A DNA stretch of 64,000 nt. It comes from Gymnogyps californianus. Lineage: Eukaryota; Chordata; Aves; Accipitriformes; Cathartidae. The notes beneath the pieces are model-generated. The model was not told the DNA's origin, made no database searches, and saw only the letters and a list, made by a program, of their open reading frames with translations. The stretch lies in contig NC_059471.1 in assembly GCF_018139145.2 (NCBI RefSeq), positions 99,016,914-99,080,913 on the forward strand. Direction: 5' to 3'. Within the stretch, counting starts at the first letter, position 1. Every line of letters begins with the position of its first letter. Positions 37,266 through 49,562 of the stretch are shown here, in pieces. Both the position numbers and the translations under genes were made by a program.

Positions 37266-38710
37266 CTTAAATGGACCATTTCCATCCCTAATTTCCTACT
37301 GTGGAATCTTTCTGCCCTGTTCCCTAACACTTTGGGCATCTCTCTTGACTTTTATTTATCTGGCAAGGTACAAGGTCATCTGAGAAGAAGAAACTTAAGA
37401 TATGTTGCATTATATGTTGCCCATGGCCGGGAGCAGTAGCCGTTGCTACACAGCAATATGCTCTGTGTGGGTGGAGATTTCTACCTGCTGGGAAAACTTC
37501 CATTAAAAGCTTCCAAGCATATGAGAATTTGCTGCTTTATTGCCATAAACAAATAACATCTCCTCCTCAGCAATACTGATATTAGAAGTTTGCATTTAAG
37601 TGCAAAGAGCTGAATCAAAACTTTACTGCAGTTCCGTTTTGAAGAAGCTGATGGCAAACCATGCTTTTCAGCTTTCAAGGGAACTGCTTCCGACTCCCAC
37701 TTCTTTCCTTTTTTTCTGCTCAGCGAGAACTGTAGGTGAGTGGTTCAGAGTTTTGCTGACATACCAACACCTATAAAATAGTATGTTGTACTGATGCGTG
37801 AAAAGCACTCAGCATTAAGTTCTTGAAATAATCAATTATTTAGCAGCTCATCACATTTACTGTCCACTGAAGGATCTTTATAGCAATAATGAGGTCACTG
37901 CAATCAGATTCTCTGCTTTTGGCATTTCATCTACAAAGCCTGCACACAGCCACAAAAAAACTTAAAAGACTGCAGTCTGGAATCTGGTCTAGTCTCAGCA
38001 GGAGATGATTGCTTTTTAATTCTTCCTCTCTGGATACCTTCTTGTACAATAAAGGGCTCTGACTTGCAAAAGAGAGGAGCCTCTGGTCACTAGAAACAGT
38101 GGCTGTGTATTGACTTCACTGGCCTTGAATCAGGCCTGTGGAATGGTGTTAGATATTCCCTACTAGGTGGGAAAGCTAGTTGGAAAATTGCTTTCAAGGA
38201 GGTTTGGGAAACAACCTTTCTGAGTTAAAAAAGGAATACCCTTTAAGCATTATATGGCATATTCTCCCTAAAGGAAGAGATGCTTTTGGAAGAACAGCAG
38301 TCAAGAAATGAGTCCGAAATATTGGCATTTACACATTTCTCTGAAATTTTTGAGAATTTTCCCCCCTTTTTTTTTTGAAGCAAAAAGGAATAATTTTCAA
38401 GGATCTATGAGTCACTATTATTGTTTATTTTGCTAGACTTCTTAAGGGGACTGCATCTAGTATTAGTGAGACTATATGGGATTGGAGAATTATCCTCAAG
38501 AGAGTGGATAAAGAATTATTTGATATTGATTGTTAGATGAAGGGTATGAAAATCAGTGAAATTTGGGGAGGGTTTTTGAAATGACAAGGTCGTTTGCTGT
38601 GTTGCTGTGTCTTTGCGCTTTTTGGACAAGAGAGGTTTGTGCACGGTGAAGTTGCATTAGCAGAGTGTGCAGGTGCAGACACGTGCCCACAGCTGTAGGA
38701 GTGACTGTTC
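37266..38710. other. Unique noncoding sequence
   Basis: No gene was recognised. Residual CR1-like sequence may extend a little past 37,265. A short fragment near 38,110-38,145 (TTGACTTCACTGG then TTGAATCAGGCC) resembles very old amniote repeats. A C- and T-rich homopolymer patch lies near 38,360. Confidence 0.5.
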
Positions 38711-38714
38711 TTCC
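38711..38714 (-). repeat. Left target-site duplication (TTCC)
   Basis: TTCC precedes the LTR and is repeated at 39,316-39,319. Only four bases match; a fifth matching base is not visible. Confidence 0.45.
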
Positions 38715-39315
38715 TGTCGTGGTTTAACCCCAGCCAGCAGCTAAGCACCACGCAGCCGTTTCCCCCTCCCCCTCCCAGTGGGGTGAGGAGGAGGAAAGGG
38801 GAAAAAAAAAAGTAAAACTCATGGGTTGAGATAAGAACAGTTTAATAACTAAAGTAAAATATAATACTAACAATAGTAATAATGAAATATAATAATAATA
38901 GTAATGAAAAGGAATATAACAAAAAAAGGAAGGGGGGGGGGGGGGCGGGGAAGGAAAAAAACAGTGATGCACAATGCAATTGCTCACCACCCGCTGACCA
39001 ATGCCCGAGCCGCGATCCGCGCCTCCCGGCCACCTCCCCCCTGTTTATATACTGGGCATGACATTCCATGGTATGGAATACCCCTTTGGCTAGTTCAGGT
39101 CAGCTGCCCCGGCTCTGCTCCCTCCCAGCTTCCTGCACACCTGCTTGCTGGCATAGCATGGGAAACTGGAAAGTCCTTAACTTAGGGTAAGCGCTACTCA
39201 GCAACAACTAAAACATCAGCATGTTATCAACATCATTCTCACACTAAATCCAAAACACAGCACTGTACCAGCTACTAAGAAGAGAGTTAACTCTGTCCCA
39301 GCCGAAACCAGGACA
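38715..39315 (-). mobile_element. Solo LTR of an ERVL-type avian endogenous retrovirus
   Basis: About 600 bases with plus-strand ends TGTCGTGGTT and CCAGGACA; TGTCCTGG on the minus strand is the true 5' end. The sense is minus: a TATA box sits at 39,044-39,051 (TTTATATA on plus) and an ATTAAA polyadenylation signal at 38,841-38,846 (TTTAAT on plus), about 200 bases downstream. TTCC flanks both sides. A and AAT-rich simple sequence and a G14 run (38,932-38,945) occupy the part near the 3' end. No retroviral genes adjoin it, so it is a solo LTR. It aligns along its whole length with the copy at 53.8 kb and belongs to the same subfamily. The frames inside are spurious. Confidence 0.92.
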
Positions 39316-42300
39316 TTCCTTATGGTTACAGCCTGCTTCTGCAGACCTACCTTCATTTGTTACTGGTCCAAAATTTCTAAACATATCTTAAGGAGCTAAA
39401 AAATGGATGTCTATGTTCTTTTTTATTCTCCTTCCCCTGTTTCCTCTGTGATATATGAGGAAGATTTGAAACTTGGTTTGCTCTAATCCAAGATAGTTCT
39501 TGTTCTTTTCACAACAGGAGTTGTGAGTAGCATGGCTGATGGCTGCAGGAGAACTAACCACAAAATGGTGTGGGAGAAGGAGATGGGGAGTTGTTAAACT
39601 GAGAAGAAAGAAGAAAAAAAGGCATAATTGGAGTTACTGTTTATTTTCAATTTGCATGTATTAAATACTAATAGCTAATAGATAGTCTAGAGAAAATTTT
39701 ATTTGTGAAAATTTTCAGAAAGACCCAGAGATTTCCTGCAGAATAAGGAAAGCCCAAGTTAGACTTTTCTAAGGTTAAAAATGCAAGCAGAAACAGATGT
39801 ATTAGCTTGTAGTCAGACAGACTGATAGGTTGACAAAAAGTGTGATGTATGGTTGCGGTGAGAATCCTGCATTGCATATCAACAGAGAAATATTTATTGG
39901 CACTACATTATATTTATGGATGCAATACCACAGCCTAAATATAGTGCCATTTTAAAATACAGTGCTAGAACTCATTAAATACAAGTAGGAAATTTGAAAT
40001 AGAGTTTACTCTTAGAGATTTCTTGCTATTCACTAGTGCTTCATGTTAAAATCATATTAAATACAGGAGGCTGGATTCAAATTCATTACCACGGAACTCC
40101 ACTAAAGCTGATGAATTTACCATAAGATTACTTTGGCCCTGAATCAGTTGAAAGCAACAAGGTGTGTTGGTAAATGTCAGCTTGATTTTACAGGTCACAA
40201 TTCTAGAACCAAAGCAAAAACATTTATGCTGATCTGGGGAAAGAGTGACCTTGTCGATAAATAAGTCTGAGATAGTATGGCTCCCGTCAAGGCCTCAAAG
40301 AATCTGAATATTACATAGCTGTGATAAATGCAATTTCTTGTTATATGCAGTGTGCTGAAATGGCCCAGGATCCTGGAAAGTCTGATCGGCAGGGACTTAC
40401 AAATATGCCCCCTAGCCTTTTCAGAAAGCAAAACCTCTTATTTGCATTATTAGGTTAGAAAAAAACTCTGGTGGCTTTAACAATATTGGTTTTAACTAGT
40501 ACAATATGCAGATAACTTGCATAGATTTGAAACCTAAACTGTGAATAGTCATGGCGCTCGTACGTACCAGTGTATAACTTCCAGACAGACACACCTCCAG
40601 TTCAATAAATAAGCTGAATTTGTACTAAATTAGAGGTATACCTGAGGTAACTTCAGTTACTCAAGGACTAAATGTACAGCTTTATTCTTAACTATTGCAG
40701 ATCTCAGACAGGTTTGTGCATTCTCCTAGGGTTTCATGGATGCCAGTGCCCCAACTAAACAGGTTACAGCCACGCCAACGATGCGTAGGCATGCTGCAGT
40801 CATGCTTTAGTTCGTGCATAGAGTCAATGCGTGTACAGTGCTTTCTTTGTCCTTGATGTGCCTGATGATAGAAAATTTAGGCCTCATTTGTATATTGGAT
40901 TGTGGTTTCATCCTTTGCACTGGGAATATAAAAGAAAATTATGGAACTCAGCAGGTATGCTCATTTATGGGGAAAAATAAAAGCAATAACCAAAACAGGA
41001 ATGAAATTCTTGTCCTGCTGGAGACCATGGCAGTTTTCCTGTTGATTCCAGTGTGGCAAGATTTCAATCAGAATCATAAATGAGTCGATAAGAAGTTTTC
41101 TTAGGGAATATCCTTTCCTCATCTGTCTTTCAATATTTTCTGACTCTTAGGCTAATATGCAATTGTGAAATCTTCTATCCCATTAAGCAAATCAGGTAAA
41201 CATGGTTGTGTCTAAATGCATGTATGAACAAAATGATTTTTCCATGGTTTTAAGCTAAGATGTTTCTTCAGATATCTACATTAATCTTTAAGCTAAGGAG
41301 AGAGTAAATGGGAAGTGCTGGTGCATGTAGTTAAATATTTATTAAAGTAGAAGTGGAACTAAATGAGGAAAAGTGAAGAAAATGTGAAGACCTGGAGGGG
41401 TAACAGTGTTGAGATTTATCTAAATCTAAAGAATATTTCAGCAACAAGAAAAAGCCTCATTTTCCTTCCTTGATCAGTTTGTAGCTGTAAAAGTGCCGAC
41501 AGCCAGTATATTGGAAGATCTTCCCTCTCCCCTGAGATCTGAGTGGGACATAAAATTACCACAATAGGAGAAACAGTGGGATCTCAACTACACTAAAAAA
41601 AGAAAAAAACCAGACCAACAAAACCCACAAAATCCTATATACTGTGCCACAAAGTGCTTATCAGTTTTTAAGTTCTTATACAAAGGGCACAAGCCCTACT
41701 GGCTTCTGGTCGGACTTGTGCATTTAATCTGTTTAGATGAAAATCTCAACCTGTTGTGGATTTGTCTCTCACCAGCATCCCTGTCTCCAGAGAAATGTGC
41801 ATGGGCCGTATTCCTCTTAGTGCAGAAATCATATGGTAACCACTTGTACTTAACCCATGCATTTTTAACTTCTTATTGTGGTTTGTCTGTCTGCAATGAG
41901 CATGGTCATACTCTGCAGATGTGACAAGTTCTTGGCTTTTTGTCAAACTGAGGTAAATTCTGAGGTTTACAGCTCCTTTGCTTATCGCAGAAGCCTTTAA
42001 ACTAGTACAGAAAATAAACATGACTGACTGTGTCAATAATACTTCCCTTTTCTGAAATCCTCCCTCTGTGAAAACATGATTTGCAACATTTTCAGTGACT
42101 TCATACTTAGACAATTTGAAGAGTCCAAGGTTAACATACTGTCTGATAAAACAACGATGATTTTATGACTGGATGGAAATGTCTCCTTGACTTTTTTTAA
42201 AGGTGGAGACAGGCTGGGGTGGGGAGGTCTCTCTTGGAACTGTGTCATCTCGAGGCACATAAATTTCACTTCTAGGGCTACTGTTGGCATGCAGCTGGAG

Positions 42301-42599
42301 AGCCTGTCTTTTGCACAGCTCTGTAGCTCTGGATCATATGCAAAAGTCCAAATTCCTTCATTACAAATTTGTAAGCCTTATGTGCATTTATTATATTTTT
42401 TTATAATACAGATTGCGTTAAAGAAAACAAACAAAACTGTCCCCACCACCTTTTGAAAGAGGCACATTTTTGTGAAGTTTGGTCAGAATGAAAAATGCAA
42501 TGGAAAATATATGGCAGTCAACAACAGACAAAGATGAACTGTAGATTTTTATTTTTCACTTACTTCCCATTTAGGAAGAGAAACTCAAGTCGTTTGTTC
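39316..42599. other. AT-rich unique noncoding sequence
   Basis: No gene was recognised. A decayed fragment of an old amniote repeat may lie at 40,070-40,145 (GGAACTCCACTAAAGCTGATG, then GGCCCTGAATCAG). Other frames are of chance quality. Confidence 0.5.
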
Positions 42600-43190
42600 A
42601 TAAATGACCATTATCTGAAATAGATGCAAATCACTTGTGATCTCTCTCCAAGAGGCAGCCTTGTCTTTCATTCAGTTCTTAAAGATTCTTCCCAAACTGA
42701 CTTCTGTACTAGGGCAAATCCAAATATGCAAAGACAGGAAAAAAAAAAGTTATTCTATTTCCATGGCAACATCAATTCACGTTCTGCAGGTACAACAGCT
42801 GCCAGTTAGTCCACTCACTAAATGAAAGCTCCTGAAGGCCCTTTATACTGTAACGTTTGGCCAAAAATAGCTTGGCATGCCACAGTTTTCCCACAAACCC
42901 ACAGAGAGAGTGAGATTAAACTGACTGGCAAGCAGATTGTCAACTCGTTTAGTGTCTTCATGCTAAGAGGAAGAAAACAGTCTCTCTAAACATTTGAGAG
43001 GGAAAAAAAGATGTTTATGGTTGGCACATTATTTTCATGGCCTAAAATGTAAAATATTTATGCTGTTGAAAAGAATATGAAATATCTTCTGTCTCGTTCA
43101 CCCCAAGGGCACCAGGTAATTTGTTTTCCAGCAGAAAACTATTATAATTGCATACATTCTGATTTAGAATTAATTAGCATTTTTTGAAGT
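42600..43190. promoter_or_regulatory. Candidate conserved noncoding enhancer block
   Basis: This repeat-free block carries several near-ideal factor motifs. There is an octamer ATGCAAAT at 42,624-42,631. An RFX/X-box-like site spans 42,758-42,770 (TTTCCATGGCAAC, inverse GTTGCCATGGAAA), and a MEF2/CArG-like CCAAAAATAG lies at 42,861-42,870. The later part ends in homeodomain-type TTAATTAG near 43,175. The reading frames in it overlap in two frames and have no recognisable domain. Regulatory function is inferred from motif density only. Confidence 0.28.
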
Positions 43191-46100
43191 TACAGTGACA
43201 AAACTAGGCAGCTACTTGAAATAATTCTAATGGAAGTAAATCAGTTTCTCTTAGTCAGACTTAGACTTTCTAGTGTTATTTTCTGAGGGAGACATAAAAT
43301 TATTACTTTCATAACCATTTTATGATGAAGTTCTGTCAGTAATTAGATATTACCACATGATACTAAAATTGGTATCACTGTTACCTGTCTTGAGCAGATC
43401 TTAATGTGAAGCAGGTGTTGTATGAGCGCTTCATAGCAGTATTCAATATGAGGCAGTAAGAAAAAAATGTAAGGCTTTTTCTGGCAAGTGCATAGGCAGT
43501 GTTTAGACCTGTAATTACAACTGATTAACTTAATTAAAGCTGGGACAGACAATCCTGAGCTGATTTTTTAGAAACCTGTGCAAATAGGCCATCATCAAGG
43601 AGGAGTTGGTGTGATGTGTTTTTTAATGGTAGTCTTGGGAAAGTGACAGCAGTGTACTGAAAATCAGCTCCTGCTGGAGAAAAAGTGGGCATCTTACCAT
43701 TTAAACCTGGGCAGAAATAAAAGGATTCCTGAAGGAAAGTGGTTACTGTCTTTCTAATTTAAATTTGTAAAGCAAATAATTTAAATTAAGGATAGCATTT
43801 TCCTGAGAGATTTTGCCTTCATTTACCTCCAAAGCTCTGCAGACCTGCCAGCCAGTTGACTTTACTGGTGGGTTACTGCTTTGGGAGGTAGCCGACTTGC
43901 CAGATGAGTTAGATTTGGGTATAAGTTAGATTTAGGCCCACGAAGCAGGCTGATTTAGGTTATGTTGGAATTAGGATTTTAAAACCTCTCTGCCCACGTT
44001 AGCAGATTTATACATCATTCTAAGCTGCCATTGTAAACTCTAAGCATGCCGACCACGAGCATGTTCAGGTAGTTAAAAGGCTACATTCAAACACTGAAAT
44101 TTTCTACAGCTGCAGAAGAAAAGATTGTTTACACACAAGCATAAAAAATGTAGCCCCATGTTATTTTTCTTTTTTATGTATTCATCACTGCTGGTGGATA
44201 ATGTTACAATATTGTACAGTGTATTTAAACCACTTTAAGTGATGTTTAGTACAGTAATGTATTCACTGTGTGTTTTTCACCTTAACTGTTGAATTGCTCA
44301 CTAATTTTTGATAATGTTTGATGCTTTTGATAACGTAATTTTTCATATGTAATAATGATTAATGTAATTTCTTTCACTTTTGGCCAATTTGCTTATATTT
44401 TAACTTTTACCTGTAACATAGCCAATAGTAGGAACCCCACTTTGATGTTTTGAAGATGCAATGTGCAATTATTTCCACCTAAACATAATCAGATTCTCTG
44501 GGGAATATTCTGTACTGGGATATCTTTCAGTTAATATATTTCTTGGGGAATACTGCTTTCGAAACTCTAATCGCATATGCCTTGGGAATGCATCCAGGAA
44601 TACTAGCGTGCTTATTTTGTTTTAAGAGCTAATGTATACAGTGACCACATTTTTTAAATTTTTTTTTTTTTTTTTTTATTTGTGGCCTGTGATGCAGAGG
44701 GTGTATGATGTATCCTTTATCTGAACGTGAGGTGACTCACAAGTGTGCATTAAACACAGGCCTTCTAGTATGACACCTAGTGGGCAATCCACACAGATAG
44801 TCCTGGAATGCTCTTCACATTAGGCGAGGATGATTAGCTTTTATCAAATCCACAAACCCGGCATGTGAGAATAATATGCGAAGAAGGCATAAACATTTCC
44901 AGGGGATCCTTATTGATGGCAGTCTGTGTTACTTCCATGACCTGTAATGCACCGCTCTTCTGTCGTTTAGAGGAACATCAGGTACTTCCCATCTTGTTCA
45001 CACCATTAGATGCTACCATCGACCATTAGAACACACATCAGTGCAACCTGGCTGCTTTTAATGGTATCTGTAAATACAGGAGAAAGTCGGAGAAGGCAGT
45101 TCACATTTTGGTAATGCGCCGTTAAAACGTGGAAAGAAGAATAACAGTGAAAACAGTGGGGCCATTCGTTCACCTCATATTCATTAGGAAAGACAATGTG
45201 CTGCATCTCTGGTCATTCTGAGAAAAAACAACCTTGTCAAGTAAAATGTTGGTATCTCACTCATGCAGTAGAAGTAACTTGAATTCTACAGGGTGCTCAG
45301 AAAGATTACAGCCTCCCTTTCTGGTTTCTGCAAAACCAGAATATTTGTATTTTTCCAAGCTGTCTCTCTCCTGTTCTCCGTTGGAATTTTTATATCCTAT
45401 TTACTAATAGTATTTGAGGGACCTTACTGTATTTTGTGTTTTGAGTACTGGTATTTAGCCTTCCAGTGCTCTGAGAAATAGAGGTGAGCTGTGGACTGTG
45501 CTGGAAATGATTAATTTTTTTTATAAATGTTTAAGCAATTCAAAATGGTAGTCAACTGCAGATATTAAAATGCATTAAAAAAAAAAGAGTTCTCTGTAGT
45601 TACCAGTAACAGGCATTAAATGAGAGGAAAGCCAGTAGGAAGGAGTTCACATCTGGAATACTTGGAAGTGGGGCACCTAATGGAGATTCAGTCCCTACAA
45701 CTACGCCCACACTTGCTCTCCCACCACCACTTCTTGTCTGGTACTGTGCTTCAGGTCAAGTGAGGATCTTCTCCTGCGTCTTTCTCACACAAATACCAAA
45801 TATAGATTGCCACTACTACTGAGCGGTTTGTAATCTTTAGTGAGAGACTGACCTAGATTTTCTTGTGGATCTTCCTGCATAGCATGGCTTAAAGGCTATA
45901 ACCTCATCCTCCCTCCCCAGGCTACAGATCCCATCCTCTTTGAGGCAGAATGTCTGTCTGAATTTCTCTAATCTTTAACTCACAACTTTTCAAAGCCATT
46001 TTTCCCTCCTTGTTTCTCTGCCACTATGCTGTTCTGTCTCTTCCAAATACAGACAAGAAAACAAATATCCCAAATCAGTGTACTTTAAAACATGTAAATT

Positions 46101-46296
46101 GTTTTAATGGAATTCATAGATTAGAAATGAGGCCTAAGTGATGGGTAATGAGGTACACTTAGCAATAAATGAAAATACAATTTTATGCCAGGTAATGAGA
46201 AGTTAGACTCAAGATAGATAGAATGGACAGATACAGAGATAGGAGCTTGTTCCATGAAGAACAACTGCCCCAGCAAAGGTGCCATTAACTAAAGAA
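43191..46296. other. Unique noncoding sequence with a possible conserved part
   Basis: No gene was recognised. A T19 run lies at 44,659-44,677. The part at about 44,700-45,220 is less AT-rich, free of recognisable repeats, and could be a conserved noncoding block. Frames on either strand show no domain. Confidence 0.45.
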
Positions 46297-46370
46297 ATAA
46301 ACCTAAGCAGCAAATTTAAATATGTTTGCCTTAATAAACCTTAACAGCAAATTTAAGTACGTTGGTCTTA
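46297..46370 (+). repeat. Two-unit 37-bp tandem duplication
   Basis: Two adjacent 37-base units (46,297-46,333 and 46,334-46,370) differ at six positions, about 84% identity. Both start ATAAACCT and share the core CAGCAAATTTAA. Confidence 0.85.
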
Positions 46371-47522
46371 GGATCCTCAAATACGTGGTGTTCTATAGTC
46401 TATTCTCCACCACCCCTCTCATTTCCCCTCAGAAAACATTTAATTTTGACTGCTGTTTCTTCCGAAGTTGAATATTTTTTTCCAGGGATAGCCTAGTTGT
46501 TGCTAAACTTACATGCCACATGTCTCCCATGGAGTCTAATAAAATAATCATAGCAAAATCATGATAATGACACACATTCCCCAAAACAATTAAGAGCACA
46601 GTTTAATTTAAACACAGAAAGAGTGGTCATAGGAAAGATGAAGTAGAACATACTGAACTACAGCATTCACTATTAACAGAAAGCAGACATTTTTGGAAGT
46701 ATTGAAAAAGTAATTGCAGTAATATATTGGCTTTATAGGAATAAAACAGTTTTTATTACTGATTTAATGTAATGTTTCTATTCAATACACTTTCCAATAT
46801 AGTCATTTTCATAACAGAATGAGATAATTTTTCTTTGGAATCTATTTTTTCTGCTCTTTTTGACTGCAGGAAAAGTGAAAAGGTCACTTTCTTTTATAAA
46901 ATATGTATCTCGATAATTTGTGACCTACTAAAACAATACAGTCTGCCTTTCTTGGACCCAATTCCACAAATCTCCCAAGTCTCTCTTATTTAACAAGATG
47001 GTCACCACATTCGTGTGATGTGGACACACATCCCACATTAAAATTTGTGCTATTAGATAACAGTCTACGAGAGGCTGGTAACTTTTGCTCACTATGAAGC
47101 AAGGCTGGACTCGTAGACTGGGAAACGTGTTCCCCAAAGCTTTCAGTTCCTTGCAGTCCCAGTGTGTTAGCAGAGAGAGCTCAGGAATCTCAGTGAACTT
47201 GCTTTCTGTGTAGTTGAATGTAGCCCATTTTGGTGTTTGGCCAGCCCATCCTGAACTTTGACACATCACTTCACTCATGGAGACTAAAACAGACAAATGC
47301 AAGTATGTGATAAGACAATCACAAGAGTTCAAATGCAGTCTGCAAGACTTTCCTTTTCCTTTTTGCTATTTTGCAAAGCCATCATTTTAGGTGCACGTTA
47401 ATCTGATCTGACCAGGAGTCGAACTGAAAAAAACCCAGAAGTCCAAGCATATGAACGTGGCCATTAAGCCAAGTTCTCTGCAGAGCGATGCATTCAAAAG
47501 TTACTTACAGCTGAATCTTTCT

Positions 47523-47535
47523 TGACCTTTGACCT
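47523..47535 (-). promoter_or_regulatory. Perfect DR1 nuclear receptor motif
   Basis: The plus strand reads TGACCTTTGACCT, the exact inverse of AGGTCAAAGGTCA. This is the ideal direct repeat with one-base spacing bound by HNF4, PPAR/RXR and COUP-TF. Presence is certain; function is unknown. Confidence 0.4.
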
Positions 47536-49531
47536 TTTTATCTCCTGAAGTTTGTGTAGATTTGTTTCTGGCTGAAAGGAAGAAGCTAAAGAAACTGGTT
47601 AAAAGCCCACAATCACATAGTATCATTAATTGCTTTTCCTGCAGGTTAAAAATTTGTAGGTTAGCACTGGTGTTTGGTACTTGCAATGATTCATTAGTGA
47701 AACATACAGTACCAGCTCCTGGAAAATAAGATCAACTGTCTAAATTGAATATCTTTAATTACTTGGAATATTCATTCTTTTTCCCCTTACTCAAGATCAA
47801 ATGCAATGTTGCTATTATTGTCTCAGTGCACAAGTGTTCGTGGTAGAGATAAGTCTGTAACAAAGCCCTGACAGTAGTCATTCGTCTTTAAGATTAACAG
47901 AGCAATTCTATACATTGGTTATGTATTAATGAAATGTGAGTGTGGTACATTGTAATGAATGTTTCTTCAGCAGCCTGTAAAGATGCTTTGTGGCAAAACA
48001 AGTCCACCAAGTGTGGTTGTTTCCATTCACTGTGAGAGTCTGTCACCGGTACTCCTAATTTATATGATCTCATGTCACCATACAAGTGAATGAAATTAAG
48101 GCCAAATGTTTATTATTGCCTATCCTCATTAATTACAAATATATGTTTATTTCATAATAATCAGCAAAGTGTGAGGCTAAAATATTTTTCTTACTGGTCC
48201 CTGAGAAACTGCAAATAGCACTAATAGTGTTTTGGGTTTCTTTAATTAGAAGCACTGTTTGTCACTGTCACTGGGCAGGCCCCAAGTGACCTTGTTTTGT
48301 GAGTGGAAGTCCCAGGGGAATAGTTTAATTGGAGTACTCGAAACTGAAAGTTACTCTCTGACCACCATCTGTGCAGTAGCCTGGTTGCTTATCAGCGTAG
48401 GCTACTGTGATTACTATAAGGAGGTATGAAATGAAGGAAACTCAAACAGGACAATGCTATTATAGTCAGATTTTACGGTTGTGAATTAGAGTACCAGTAG
48501 AAAAAAGTAGATGTTACCATCAGGAAGACTGACGTATTTTCAAAATTATGGAAAAGCTATTTAGGTTAAGTTCCTAGTTTCTAAAGATTACAAAGTATTT
48601 AGTGTGAAATTCATTAACAGATTTGGGAAACAGCTACCACTTCTCTCAGCCTAAAGGATTTATGCAAAACATTGTAACAGTAAGCAACTTTTTAAAATCT
48701 AACTTTTGTTCCCAACTTGCCTGATGGAAGAGGTGAAATCCCCACAATGCAACATGGGAACTTGAATTGAAGTTCAACATTTTCAAAGGTTTCTAAGGGA
48801 AACCTTCTAACCTACCTAGTTTTAAAGATAAAAAAAATATAATGCCAGTAAAACAATAATTTTTTGTTCAAAGATGATGTGATTTTTCTTCTTTTGAAAA
48901 GAAGATCATTTCGGAAAGAATGCTGAAGGATTCAATTACTGGTGTTATCTACTCAAATCTGCACTTATAACCAATGAATATCACTCTAAAAGTGTATTTT
49001 CAAAATAATGAGAACTGGAAAACTGTGGCCTCTTTCCAGATGTCTTCCTAGAGTTGACAGACGATATAAAAATATCCTGCCAGGTTTATCACCATATCAG
49101 CTCTATCACTAGTAACAATATTTGAGGAACTCCTGTGCATACAGATACAACTTGTTGCTATCACATTCATCATGGGCACGACAGAGAAAAAGTTCCTCTG
49201 TAATATGAAAATACTTTTAGTTTGTAGCTGGATGAATGAGACACCTTTTGGAAATCAGGGATGAGGAGGTTTGAAAAAGACAGTGAAAGACAGATTATCC
49301 CCATATGAAAAATAAACATCTGCCTTCCTTTCCCTTTGCTAATTTAGGTATTCACCCAAAGTGAGACAAAGCCTGTGAATTAGGCTGAAGAAGAGTTCGT
49401 TGTTTTAAAACAGGCATCCATGACACTATCCACATATGTCAACTTAGGCAAATACAGAGGTACTTCACTGTAACTGGGCAAAAGTCACTGGGGAAGCCCT
49501 TCCGCTGACATTGTTTTTATTTGAATTGTGG

Positions 49532-49562
49532 TGTCTCAAGCTTTGCAATGTCTCAAGCTTTG
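49532..49562 (+). repeat. Short direct repeat
   Basis: TGTCTCAAGCTTTG occurs at 49,532-49,545 and again at 49,549-49,562. Confidence 0.85.

Noticed and set aside
37005..37439. 144-codon plus frame
   Set aside because: Most of it is inverted CR1 sequence read in the non-coding direction.
46928..47332. 134-codon minus frame
   Set aside because: No domain, no recognisable composition bias or splice support; length is within chance for 64 kb of such DNA.
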